From contig DAITMF010000011.1 in assembly GCA_036835325.1 (NCBI GenBank), positions 11,652 to 75,651 of the forward strand: a stretch of 64,000 nucleotides of DNA, in the 5' to 3' direction. The position numbers and the translations under genes are program-made. How positions within the stretch are numbered: the stretch's first letter is position 1; every line of letters begins with the position of its first letter. This document shows, piece after piece, positions 1 to 7,613 of the stretch. Origin of the DNA: CAMCHP01 sp036835325. Its GTDB lineage: Bacteria; Bacteroidota; Bacteroidia; Flavobacteriales_D; Sanyastnellaceae. The notes beneath the pieces were generated by a model, which worked only from the letters and a program-made list of their open reading frames with translations, did no database searches and was not told the origin of the DNA.

Positions 1-229
1 CGGCTTCGCTGAATGCGTTGACTTTGCGGCGAAGCTCAGCACGGTGTGCTTCGCTAAGCGGAGGCAATTGGGGAAGGCCTACATCTGACAACGCGATGAG
101 GTATTCGACTTCCACATGAAAACGGTAGCGAATCAATCCGAATTCAGAAAAGTAGGCGGCAAGTTCGTCGACTTTATTGCGGTACCGTCCATCGACAGGG
201 GAAATCGCTGTCAGCGGTGTAAGTTCCAT
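1..229 (-). CDS. purB: Adenylosuccinate lyase, N-terminal part (gene runs off the window)
   Basis: This is the first 76 codons of a minus-strand gene that continues past base 1. The N-terminus reads MELTPLTAISPVDGRYRNKV and then EVEYLIALSD, which matches the start of the E. coli-type PurB (MELSSLTAVSPVDGRYG). By family, the enzyme acts twice in purine synthesis: it releases fumarate from SAICAR and from adenylosuccinate. The ATG at 229 fits the family's first residue. A -7 type box lies at 250-257, so the leader would be about 18 nt. A 14-bp inverted repeat (236-249) sits in that leader. The sigma factor gene at 322 is divergent. Catalytic residues lie outside the window. Confidence 0.93.
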   Translation of the reverse strand, partial: MELTPLTAISPVDGRYRNKVDELAAYFSEFGLIRYRFHVEVEYLIALSDVGLPQLPPLSEAHRAELRRKVNAFSEA

Positions 230-249
230 AGGAAACGCTTTGAAAAGCG

Positions 250-281
250 CAAAGGTACGTCATTTTCAAGCATCCATTAAA
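250..281 (-). promoter_or_regulatory. Candidate Bacteroidota promoter of purB
   Basis: On the minus strand, TACCTTTG (250-257) matches the TAnnTTTG -7 consensus exactly. TTTA at 278-281 sits 20 nt upstream as an imperfect -33 box (consensus TTTG). The expected start point is about base 246, giving a short leader before the ATG at 229. Confidence 0.55.
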
Positions 282-321
282 CCATTGCGCACGACCGGAG
301 TCAAAGCTGTAGATTTCGATT

Positions 322-870
322 GTGAAGCCTGAAGTGACCGATACCAGCTTGCCCACCGGAGAAGCACTTCGTGGACGTGAGACCGATGTATTCAACGCAT
401 TGGTTGAGCGCTACAGCATGCGCATATACCATCACTTGAGGCGAATGACCGGATCACACAACGATGCCGACGACTTGGTACAAGAGACCTACATACGTGT
501 TTGGAAGGCGCTTCCTGAGTTCAGGGGCGACAGCGAGTGGTTCACTTGGATTTACCGCATTGCCACAAATCTATGCTTAAGTTTCTTGGAGAAGCAGCGC
601 CGCATGCCCCTGGTCGAATTTGAGAGCTCGCACGCGAACGGCTCAGTTTACAGCGATGAACTCGACAGTGAAGCGGTTCTCAAGCGGCTCAATGAAGCCA
701 TCGCCTTGTTGCCTGAAAAGCAGCGGGCTGTATTTTGCATGCGCTACTTTGATGAGATGAGCTATGAGCAACTCAGCGCGGTCACTTCTACCTCTGTTGG
801 TGCATTGAAGGCCTCTTACCATCATGCCGTAAAAAAACTAGAAGACTACCTAACGCATCCCCGATCATGA
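322..870 (+). CDS. ECF-type RNA polymerase sigma factor (sigma-70 family)
   Basis: The 182-residue protein has the two-domain ECF layout. Region 2 spans about residues 24-90, with the typical DADDLVQETYIRVWKAL segment and the FTWIYRIATN motif. Region 4 spans about residues 122-175, with LPEKQRAVFCMRYFDEMSYE and a helix-turn-helix ending in GALKASYHHAVKKLE. It should direct RNA polymerase to a small stress or envelope regulon. The start is GTG at 322. Its stop overlaps the next ATG (ATGA at 867-870), and the two following genes also overlap, so the three are one operon. The last two encode a membrane protein and a periplasmic protein, as expected for a sigma/anti-sigma/sensor set. The regulon cannot be read from the sequence. 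Confidence 0.93.
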   Translation: MKPEVTDTSLPTGEALRGRETDVFNALVERYSMRIYHHLRRMTGSHNDADDLVQETYIRVWKALPEFRGDSEWFTWIYRIATNLCLSFLEKQRRMPLVEFESSHANGSVYSDELDSEAVLKRLNEAIALLPEKQRAVFCMRYFDEMSYEQLSAVTSTSVGALKASYHHAVKKLEDYLTHPRS

Positions 871-1361
871 ACGACATGAATTTTTACGAAGACGACCCAA
901 AGAGCGATTTGCTTGATTCTGTGGGCAAGCGCAACGGGTATGCCGTGCCTGAAGGGTATGCCGAAGACCTACAGAACCGGCTTAAATCTACACCGGATCA
1001 ATCCGAATCGGCAGCACCGAAGGTGGTTCGGCACTTGGCTAACCGGAAAATCTGGTCATTGGCAGCGGCTGCGGCCTGTTTGTTGGCTGCTGTTCTCATC
1101 CTTCCCCAAAAAGAAGAAAAACCAACCCCATGCACCACATTTGACTGCATGGTAGAAGCTTGGGCCGAAGATGATAATGCCCTCAGTGATTTACCGGATG
1201 ACTTTATCGCCTCGCGCGATTTGCACGCCACAATTGACGTTTTGGATATGCAGTACGGGATGTTTGCCTCGATTGATGACACCACAATGGTGTTGTTTTT
1301 GACCGATGGTTACCTTTCATATTTGGAATTGTACGGACTTTTAGAACAGGAACAGCAATGA
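867..1361 (+). CDS. Single-pass membrane protein, putative anti-sigma factor
   Basis: This 164-residue protein has a polar N-terminal part of about 65 residues, one membrane segment (about residues 66-82, SLAAAAACLLAAVLIL) and a C-terminal part of about 80 acidic residues containing two Cys (CTTFDCM). The order cytoplasmic head, membrane helix, periplasmic tail is that of many anti-sigma factors, and the gene overlaps the ECF sigma gene by 4 nt (ATGA). I see no zinc-binding anti-sigma HxxxCxxC motif and cannot assign a named family. The anti-sigma role is inferred from position and topology only. Its stop overlaps the start of the next gene (1358-1361). Confidence 0.6.
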   Translation: MNDMNFYEDDPKSDLLDSVGKRNGYAVPEGYAEDLQNRLKSTPDQSESAAPKVVRHLANRKIWSLAAAAACLLAAVLILPQKEEKPTPCTTFDCMVEAWAEDDNALSDLPDDFIASRDLHATIDVLDMQYGMFASIDDTTMVLFLTDGYLSYLELYGLLEQEQQ

Positions 1362-1810
1362 AACACGCAGTGATTTTACTGGCCTTTTTTGCCTCGCTTG
1401 GGGCTCTTGCACAACCTTCAGGAGAGCGCATTGAACGGTTAAAGCAACTGAAGGTGGCTTACCTCAGCGAGGCGCTGAATCTTACGGTTGAAGAAGGGCA
1501 GCAGTTCTGGCCCCTCTACAATGCCTACGAAGCAAAACGCGAGGCCAGTTTTCAGCAGCGAAGAGTGCTGTGGACGCAATTGAGCAAATCGGCCGAAAAC
1601 AGCAGTGAGAAGTCATTGTTTGACGCGTTGGCCGCCGAACGCAGCCTACAGGAAGAGCTTCACCGCGAGACCGAAGCTTACGCGCGCAAGGTGCTGCCCA
1701 TACTCGGGGTGAGCAGAACGGCGAAGCTGTTGAGTGCCGAAGAAGAATTCAGAGAGCGGTTGATGCGCGAATTGCGCGACCGTGGCGAAGGCGCGCAACG
1801 CCGGCGTTAA
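1358..1810 (+). CDS. Periplasmic Spy/CpxP-like protein, candidate sensor of the ECF sigma system
   Basis: The product has 150 residues with a signal peptide (about residues 1-18, ending ALA then QPSG). The mature part is helical and charged: it begins GERIERLKQLKVAYLSEALN, then LTVEEGQQFWPLYNAYEAKR, the pattern seen in Bacteroidota proteins annotated as 'sensor of ECF-type sigma factor' and in Spy-like chaperones. Third gene of the operon, it overlaps its neighbour by 4 nt. A plausible role is to report envelope or metal stress to the membrane protein upstream, but this is inference. Its TAA shares the palindrome TTAA (1807-1810) with the stop codon of the convergent msrB. Confidence 0.72.
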   Translation: MKHAVILLAFFASLGALAQPSGERIERLKQLKVAYLSEALNLTVEEGQQFWPLYNAYEAKREASFQQRRVLWTQLSKSAENSSEKSLFDALAAERSLQEELHRETEAYARKVLPILGVSRTAKLLSAEEEFRERLMRELRDRGEGAQRRR

Positions 1811-2235
1811 CCGACGTCGTTGCTTTCTTTGAAGTCGAGACACACCGAGTTCACGCAGTATCTGACTCCGGTGCTGGTAGGTCCATCAGGAAATACATGT
1901 CCGAGGTGCGAATGGCATGAACCGCAGAGAATTTCTACGCGGATCATGTTGTGCGAATAGTCAGGCCGTTCGACAATCACTCCTTTGCCAATCGCGCGGT
2001 CAAAACTGGGCCATCCGCAGTGGCTATCGAACTTTGAATCGCTTGTGAAGAGTACTTCGTTGCATGCTTTGCAGTGGTAATTGCCTTGCTCAAAAAAGGT
2101 GGTGTACTTCCCTGAGAAAGGGAGTTCTGTGCCCGCCTTGCGCATGACGCGGTATTCTTCGGGCGTTAGTTCGGCCCGCCATTGCTCATCCGTTTTGACC
2201 ACCTTGAGATTGCCGTGGTTTGTCTGATCCGCCAT
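1807..2235 (-). CDS. msrB: Peptide-methionine (R)-S-oxide reductase
   Basis: The 142-residue protein reduces the R form of methionine sulfoxide in proteins. It carries the family's opening KTDEQWRAELTPEEYRVMR, the two zinc CxxC pairs (CKAC and CGSC), HCGWPSFDRAI, and the catalytic motif RYCVNS near the C-terminus. The frame is open further upstream, to 2391, but that part lies inside the DEAD-box gene and has no family match. ATG at 2235 gives the normal length, and the bases before it read AGAAGGAAC, a good Shine-Dalgarno sequence and a rare one here. The first 50 nt overlap the end of the helicase gene, so the two may be translationally coupled. Confidence 0.93.
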   Translation of the reverse strand: MADQTNHGNLKVVKTDEQWRAELTPEEYRVMRKAGTELPFSGKYTTFFEQGNYHCKACNEVLFTSDSKFDSHCGWPSFDRAIGKGVIVERPDYSHNMIRVEILCGSCHSHLGHVFPDGPTSTGVRYCVNSVCLDFKESNDVG

Positions 2236-3550
2236 TGTTCCTTCTGCGTTTGTTTGAGCCTCCTCGTCCGGACTGACCATTCGACTGACCGCCGCTTTTG
2301 TGCCGGGGTTTTGACCCGCGGTTGTTGCCGTCGTTGCTTCGGTTTTTACTTCGACCCGAACCCGGTCTCGGGTCATACGCCGGAGCATCACCGAATTCGT
2401 TAGGGACCTCGAGCTTATTTACCGTTTGACCGATCAATTGTTCAATGCGGTAAAACTGAACTTGCTCTTCAGGGCCGATAAAGGTAACGGCTGTACCTGT
2501 GCGTGACGCCCGAGCGGTTCGGCCGATTCGGTGAACGTAGTCTTCGGCATCACGAGGAACATCGATGTTTACGACCATTTCGATGTCATCGATGTCAATG
2601 CCTCGTGCCACAACATTGGTGGCCACGAGTACCGGCAACTTTCGATTTCGGAACTCCAGGAGGACTTCTTCGCGTTCTTTTTGTTCGAGGTCGGATGAGA
2701 TTTCGCGTGCTTTGACGCCCTTTTTGACCAAAGCCCTTGTGACTTCTGAAACGGCTTTTTTAGTGGATGCGAATACGATAACGCTTTTCCAGTCGTCAGA
2801 TTTGAGGATGTGGGCTAACAAAGGCACTTTTTGTTGTCCGAACACCACGTAGGCCTGTTGGGTAACGCCTTCGGCCGGTTTGCTGAGCGCGATATTGACC
2901 GTAACCGGGTTTCGTTGGAATTGCCTTGTGAGGTTCAGGATGTTGTCGGGCATTGTAGCCGAGAACAGCAAGGTTTGCCGGTTCTCATTGGTTTGGTTGA
3001 TGATGCGCACAATGTCTTGGTAGAACCCCATATCGAGCATACGATCGGCTTCATCAAGGATGAGCACTGGGCAGCTATCAAGCGGCACATAACCGAGGTT
3101 AATGTGCGAAAGCAAACGGCCTGGGGTTGCGATAACCACATCAACACCTTCTGTTAGGGCCTTTTTCTCCATACTGAAGCCCATGCCATCGCCACCGCCG
3201 TAGATGGCTTTGCTTGACAAGCCTGTGTAGTACGAAAGGCCTTCCATTGCTTGATCGATTTGAACGGCCAGTTCACGGGTTGGAACGATGATGAGTGCGC
3301 CAATTCCTTTTCGGTCAGGATTCTCCATCAAGCGATGAAGGGTTGGTATGAGGAAGGCCGCTGTTTTTCCGGTTCCGGTTTGGGCGATTCCGATGACGTC
3401 TTTTCCTTCAAGGATTGGAGGGATGGCTGCCGCCTGAATGGGCGTTGCCTTTTCGAAGCCCATGGCTGTAATACCGTCAATGACGTCGTCGTTCAGCGGT
3501 AATTCGTCGAAGTAAACCGGTTCTTCCGGTGATGTTTCTTGAGTATTCAT
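2186..3550 (-). CDS. DEAD-box ATP-dependent RNA helicase (RhlE/DeaD-like)
   Basis: The 454-residue protein has the complete DEAD-box core: Q motif FEKATPIQ, motif I AQTGTGKT, PTRELAVQ, motif II DEAD, SAT, and motif VI HRIGRTAR. Its last 60 residues are a Gly/Arg/Ser/Asn-rich basic tail, usual for RhlE-type helicases that bind structured RNA in ribosome assembly or cold adaptation. I chose ATG at 3550 (MNTQETSPEEP) because the extra 38 residues from 3664 match no helicase and would overlap the likely promoter. The leader carries a 9-bp inverted repeat (3562-3598). The low-complexity tail overlaps the start of msrB by 50 nt. Confidence 0.93.
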   Translation of the reverse strand: MNTQETSPEEPVYFDELPLNDDVIDGITAMGFEKATPIQAAAIPPILEGKDVIGIAQTGTGKTAAFLIPTLHRLMENPDRKGIGALIIVPTRELAVQIDQAMEGLSYYTGLSSKAIYGGGDGMGFSMEKKALTEGVDVVIATPGRLLSHINLGYVPLDSCPVLILDEADRMLDMGFYQDIVRIINQTNENRQTLLFSATMPDNILNLTRQFQRNPVTVNIALSKPAEGVTQQAYVVFGQQKVPLLAHILKSDDWKSVIVFASTKKAVSEVTRALVKKGVKAREISSDLEQKEREEVLLEFRNRKLPVLVATNVVARGIDIDDIEMVVNIDVPRDAEDYVHRIGRTARASRTGTAVTFIGPEEQVQFYRIEQLIGQTVNKLEVPNEFGDAPAYDPRPGSGRSKNRSNDGNNRGSKPRHKSGGQSNGQSGRGGSNKRRRNNGGSDKPRQSQGGQNG

Positions 3551-3561
3551 GTGTATAGGAT

Positions 3562-3598
3562 GCAATCTGTGCGATTCGATGGCGGGCGAACAGATTGC
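3562..3598 (-). promoter_or_regulatory. Inverted repeat in the helicase leader
   Basis: GCAATCTGT (3562-3570) and ACAGATTGC (3590-3598) are perfect 9-bp complements around a 19-nt loop. They lie 12 nt upstream of the helicase ATG at 3550. A candidate -7 box, TACCTTAG, is at 3627-3634 on the minus strand, so the hairpin would be inside the mRNA leader. Confidence 0.45.
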
Positions 3599-3741
3599 CT
3601 GTAAGAAAAGTAGTTGCCACCCGCTGCTAAGGTACGAGAAAGTTTGGGTTTGTGATTTCGTCAAAAAAAGTGAATCCCGATGCTTGCAACTTTCTAGTAC
3701 CTTTAGGTGTCATTGTATTGATTGAAAACAACCACCGCTGC

Positions 3742-6414
3742 GTGAGCTACTTACTGCGTCATCTGTGCCTCGTTCTATTGCTTACGGCCTCTTTTAAGGC
3801 CGATGCGACGCACATCGTAGGTGGTGAGATTTACTACCGTCATTTGGGCAGCAACAATTACGAGATAACCTTGAAAGTGTACCGTGATTGCGGCCCCACC
3901 AACACCTTGGGCACGAATTTCGATCAGCAAGCTCGGGTTGGCATATTTCGCGACAACCTTCTTTTTTCGATGCTGAACATGGATTTGTTCTCCGCCGAAG
4001 TGAGTTTTGTTCCGGTTATACTTGACAATCCGTGTTTCGTATTACCACCTGGGGTGTGCGTTGAAGAAGCCGTTTACACTGAAACGGTCAACTTGCCCCC
4101 TCATCCATCCGGATACGACATCATGCACCAGCGGTGCTGCAGGAATCCATCCATCATTAACATTCAGTTTCCAGATGATTCAGGCGCAACCTTTTGGACG
4201 CAAGTACCCGGAAGCAACATTGTCACCGGAAATAGCAATCCGGTATTCAACAGTCTTCCACCGGTAGCGCTTTGCGCAGGCGCAGAGTTTGTATTTGACC
4301 ACAGCGCTTCCGACATTGACGGCGATTCATTGGTGTACGAATTTTGTACCCCGATGCTGGGTGGAAGTCCGTTCGACCCAGCACCTCAACCGGGGCCGCC
4401 TCCGCCTTACCCACCCGTGGTTTGGATGCCTGGTTTCAATGGCGGGTATCAAATTGCCAGCGATCCCGCATTTTCGATTGACTCTCAAACAGGATTGATG
4501 TCTGGTCTCGCCACCCAAACCGGACAGTACGTCATGGGTGTGTGCGTATCTGAGTACCGCAATGGCGTTTTGCTGAGCACCACCAACCGTGATTTTCAGT
4601 TCAATGTGACCTTGTGCGAGCCGAATGTAGTGGTGACCGTGCCTGAGCAAGAAAGTTTTTGCGACGGATTGACCTTCTCGTTTTCGCAAACCTCGATTAA
4701 CGCCGATAGCTTTTACTGGGATTTTGGCGACCCTACCACCGACGACGACTGGTCAACAGAGCCAAATCCTGAATGGACTTACGCCGACACCGGATTGTAC
4801 ACCGTAACCTTGATCGCTAACCCAGGTTGGACGTGTGCAGATACTGTATCGGCGGTATATGCAGCTTTCCCCGAAATCAATCCTGTGATTGTACAAACCG
4901 ATTTCGACTGCTTGAATGATCAAACAGGATTGTACGATTTTGAAGCCGGAGGTAGCGACTTCACTTCAGAAGCCGAGTACTTGTGGGTATTCAATTTGCC
5001 CGGGGGTCCGGTTGTTTCTTCGCTTCAGAATCCTCAAAACATTGCAATACCACCTGATGCTTCGTTCAGCGTAACCCTCACCGTGTTCGACACCGGGTGT
5101 GAAAGCGTAGTCACTCAAGAGTTTACCCCGCCCCCTGCACCTGTGGCTTTATTTCCTGCCCAAGAAACCTTTTGCGGAGGCCTTACATACGGTTTTGAAA
5201 ACCTAAGTCAAAACGCTGAGACGTATCTGTGGGACTTCGGTTTGCCTGGATCAGCTGCCACATCAACCGCTTTTGAACCTCAGTACACCTATGCCGATAC
5301 AGGCGTTTACACTGTGACCCTCACGGCAATGGCGCCGGGAACATGTCCTGACCAAACTACCCAAACGCTCAACATTTATTGGTTGCTTGATGCGTTTTAT
5401 GAGCCTCCGGCCGGACAGTGCTTTTCAGGCCACAGTTTCAGCTTCGCAGGAGAGGGCACTGAAGAGTCAGAAGCCGTTTACGAATGGGATTTCGAAGGAC
5501 CGGCATCGTCGTCACAATTTACCGGCCAAAACATTGCCAATGTCACCTGGGATGCTCCCGGAGTCTACGAGGTAACGCTCACCGTTACAGCCAACGGCTG
5601 CGTTGACAGTTTCACGTGGCCGGTTGACATTATCCCCGATCCTAGCATTGATTTTTCAGGAGGCGGGGAAGGATGTCCACCTTTCCTCATCCACTTCGAC
5701 AACAACTCCTTCACTGCTACGACGGCAAGTTATGTGTGGAATTTTGGGGATGGAAAAAGCAGCACCTTGGCCAATCCGATTCACACCTACGAATTTCCCG
5801 GCACCTTTGACGTCACTTTGACAATGACCACGGGAGGTGATTGTGTTCAAACCTTGAGCATGTCATTGAACGACGCAGTGTTTTCGTACCCGCTTCCGCA
5901 GGCGGGGCTTGATATTGAGCCCAATACGGTGAACATTCTCGATCCGATCATTGAAATCACCAACCTTTCAGAAGGCAATGTGACTTGCTTTTACAACTTC
6001 GGTGACGGTTCAACCAGCACAGAATGCGACCCCACATACAGCTACATCGGTTCAGGATACTTTGATGTAACGCAAACCGTAACCAATGAATACGGGTGCA
6101 CAGATACCGCCAGAGGTGAAGTGCTTGTTGAAGGCACCTTGTTTTACGCTCCGAATGCATTTACACCTGACGGTGATGGCATCAATGATGCATGGAGGCC
6201 TGTTTTAACCGGATACACCCGCTACAAAATGGAAGTCTACAACCGTTGGGGTGAGCTTATTTTTTATTCGGAGGATGCGGAAGAGTGGTGGACAGGCGAT
6301 GTGAAGGGAGGTGACCACTTCGCACAAGACGGCATCTACCTTTACCGTTGTGTGCTGCACGACTTGGCGGGTTTTCCGATGGAATTTGAAGGACACATCA
6401 ACCTTGTTCGCTAA
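3742..6414 (+). CDS. Secreted PKD-repeat protein with T9SS type B (gliding-associated) C-terminus
   Basis: The protein has about 890 residues. From GTG at 3742 it starts with a signal peptide (SYLLRHLCLVLLLTASFKAD), then ATHIVGGEIYYRHL and KVYRDCG, a module common at the front of Bacteroidota adhesin-like proteins. The middle holds about five PKD-type beta domains, recognisable by FYWDFGDP, YLWDFGLP, YEWDFEGP, YVWNFGDG and FYNFGDG. The last 90 residues (FYAPNAFTPDGDGINDAW, YNRWGELIFYS) form a CHU_C/T9SS type B sorting domain. It is probably exported and held at the surface. TTG at 3718 or GTG at 3652 could extend it, but neither improves the signal peptide. It is divergent from the helicase. 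No enzymatic domain is visible. Confidence 0.88.
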   Translation: MSYLLRHLCLVLLLTASFKADATHIVGGEIYYRHLGSNNYEITLKVYRDCGPTNTLGTNFDQQARVGIFRDNLLFSMLNMDLFSAEVSFVPVILDNPCFVLPPGVCVEEAVYTETVNLPPHPSGYDIMHQRCCRNPSIINIQFPDDSGATFWTQVPGSNIVTGNSNPVFNSLPPVALCAGAEFVFDHSASDIDGDSLVYEFCTPMLGGSPFDPAPQPGPPPPYPPVVWMPGFNGGYQIASDPAFSIDSQTGLMSGLATQTGQYVMGVCVSEYRNGVLLSTTNRDFQFNVTLCEPNVVVTVPEQESFCDGLTFSFSQTSINADSFYWDFGDPTTDDDWSTEPNPEWTYADTGLYTVTLIANPGWTCADTVSAVYAAFPEINPVIVQTDFDCLNDQTGLYDFEAGGSDFTSEAEYLWVFNLPGGPVVSSLQNPQNIAIPPDASFSVTLTVFDTGCESVVTQEFTPPPAPVALFPAQETFCGGLTYGFENLSQNAETYLWDFGLPGSAATSTAFEPQYTYADTGVYTVTLTAMAPGTCPDQTTQTLNIYWLLDAFYEPPAGQCFSGHSFSFAGEGTEESEAVYEWDFEGPASSSQFTGQNIANVTWDAPGVYEVTLTVTANGCVDSFTWPVDIIPDPSIDFSGGGEGCPPFLIHFDNNSFTATTASYVWNFGDGKSSTLANPIHTYEFPGTFDVTLTMTTGGDCVQTLSMSLNDAVFSYPLPQAGLDIEPNTVNILDPIIEITNLSEGNVTCFYNFGDGSTSTECDPTYSYIGSGYFDVTQTVTNEYGCTDTARGEVLVEGTLFYAPNAFTPDGDGINDAWRPVLTGYTRYKMEVYNRWGELIFYSEDAEEWWTGDVKGGDHFAQDGIYLYRCVLHDLAGFPMEFEGHINLVR

Positions 6415-6455
6415 GGTTCAGACGGTTTATTGCTTCGAATAACGATTTCATTCAC

Positions 6456-6477
6456 CGAATAATGCTTTGTTTATTCG
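6456..6477. promoter_or_regulatory. Candidate operator: inverted repeat around the -33 box
   Basis: CGAATAA (6456-6462) and TTATTCG (6471-6477) are perfect 7-bp inverted copies. The TTTG -33 box (6466-6469) sits in the 8-nt spacer. A third copy of CGAATAA lies at 6436-6442, exactly 20 bp upstream in direct orientation. No T-run follows, so it is not a terminator. Confidence 0.5.
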
Positions 6478-6495
6478 TTGAAATTGTTACATTTG
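6466..6495 (+). promoter_or_regulatory. Bacteroidota promoter (TTTG, 18-nt spacer, TAnnTTTG)
   Basis: TTTG at 6466-6469 and TACATTTG at 6488-6495, 18 nt apart, match the -33/-7 consensus completely. This is the best promoter in the window. The predicted transcript starts near base 6499, so translation must begin at GTG 6520 or ATG 6523 rather than further upstream. Confidence 0.8.
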
Positions 6496-6522
6496 GAAGT
6501 AGCCAAACCAAAACCGAACGTG

Positions 6523-6921
6523 ATGACTGACGGGAACAACAACAGGGACGATCTTTTTTCGAAATCGATTCGGGCAGGGAAGCGTACCTATTTTTTCGAC
6601 GTGAAAACCACCAAAGGCAATGACCTTTACATGACGATAACGGAAAGCAAACGCCGTTATTCAGATGATGGGCGTCAGCAATACGAAAAGCACAAACTCT
6701 TCTTGTACAAGGAAGATTTCGATAAGTTTTTGGAAGGCTTGCAAGAAACAATCGACCGAATTTACGCGATTCGCGACAGCCACAACTATGACGATCGTTT
6801 CAATCGCCTTGACAACGATGAGGCCGACTACCACGAGGAGCATAGTGATAACGAGCGCGACTCTGCCCCTTCCCCATCGCCTTCTGTGCACAACATTGAC
6901 TTCGACGACCTCGAAGATTGA
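6523..6921 (+). CDS. PUR-alpha-like nucleic acid binding protein (DUF3276)
   Basis: The 132-residue protein has one PUR-type repeat (about residues 10-75): FSKSIRAGKRTYFFDVKTTK, then DLYMTITESKRR and HKLFLYKEDFDKF. This is the DUF3276 family found across Bacteroidota, related to Borrelia BpuR and eukaryotic PUR-alpha, which bind single-stranded DNA and RNA. The C-terminal 50 residues are acidic and probably disordered (ending DFDDLED). The promoter at 6466-6495 fixes the start at 6520-6523. An inverted repeat around its -33 box suggests control, possibly by the protein itself. The target is unknown. The next gene converges with a 9-nt gap. Confidence 0.88.
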   Translation: MTDGNNNRDDLFSKSIRAGKRTYFFDVKTTKGNDLYMTITESKRRYSDDGRQQYEKHKLFLYKEDFDKFLEGLQETIDRIYAIRDSHNYDDRFNRLDNDEADYHEEHSDNERDSAPSPSPSVHNIDFDDLED

Positions 6922-6930
6922 CTTCCCTTA

Positions 6931-7464
6931 TTAGAAATTGACCATCAATGCAGCATGTTCGGCAAGAAGCGCGCGCGTTCGGTCGTCGGTAATGTGGCCG
7001 TCAGGAGTCATGCATTTATCAACTTCTGAAAGTTTAGGCTTCGCATACAGCACACTCACCTTCAAGTAGTTCAGTACGTTCGTGAACTGATCCATCGGAC
7101 GTAACGCACCGGCTTTTCCTGTGGCAACGCCGATTAACCCGGCTTTCTTACACGCAAACAAGCGCGGTGGAACACAATCGATGAAGGTTTTTAAAACACC
7201 AGGGAACCCGCCGTTGTACTCTGGCATCACAAAGATGTACTTCGTAGCCGGCATCAACTGCTCGGTGATCATCCGGTTCACAGTAGTGCTTTTCTCAATC
7301 CAAAGGTCTTGGAAGGCGAAATCTGCCGGCAGGTCTTCAAGCGTTAAAAATCCGGCAGTTTCTACAATGTCACTGAGTTCATGGTAGTAATGTTCTGCGA
7401 CTTTACGCGTATTGCTTCCGGGGCGGTTAGTGCCTGAGATTACAAGGTAGTTATCGTGTTGCAT
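6931..7464 (-). CDS. NADPH-dependent FMN reductase (flavodoxin-like)
   Basis: The 177-residue protein has the flavodoxin-like fold of the FMN_red family. The phosphate-binding loop is SGTNRPGSNTRKVAEHY near the N-terminus. PEYNGGFPGVLKTFID around residues 80-97 is the segment that contacts the isoalloxazine ring. The middle part, GVATGKAGALRPMDQF, also fits. Such enzymes reduce FMN or quinone-like substrates with NAD(P)H; the natural substrate is not shown here. It is a single gene with its own ATG at 7464, divergent from the MBL-fold gene at 7614. I found no clear -7 box in front of it. Confidence 0.86.
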   Translation of the reverse strand: MQHDNYLVISGTNRPGSNTRKVAEHYYHELSDIVETAGFLTLEDLPADFAFQDLWIEKSTTVNRMITEQLMPATKYIFVMPEYNGGFPGVLKTFIDCVPPRLFACKKAGLIGVATGKAGALRPMDQFTNVLNYLKVSVLYAKPKLSEVDKCMTPDGHITDDRTRALLAEHAALMVNF

Positions 7465-7545
7465 GGCTTCTTTTCAACGGGTTCGTTTCAATAACGTGTG
7501 TATAACTTTCAACAGACGAAAGGGCCGTTTCAACGTACCTTTACG

Positions 7546-7591
7546 CTCTCTGACGAGGTAAACAGTACTGTCTTACAATTCGTTCAGAGAG
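7546..7591 (+). promoter_or_regulatory. Nested inverted repeats in the leader of the MBL-fold/parAB operon
   Basis: CTCTCTGA (7546-7553) and TCAGAGAG (7584-7591) are perfect complements. Between them lies the 10-bp palindrome ACAGTACTGT (7562-7571). TACCTTTA (7536-7543), one base off the -7 consensus, is directly upstream. The repeats would therefore fall in the first 60 nt of the transcript or act as a DNA operator. Confidence 0.35.
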
Positions 7592-7613
7592 GCGCAAAAT
7601 TAGTACGGATTTC

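Noticed and set aside
3684..3705. TTG (3684) with TACCTTTA (3698-3705) as the promoter of the PKD protein gene
   Set aside because: The spacer is only 11 nt instead of 17-21 and the -7 box has one mismatch, so it was not listed as a feature.
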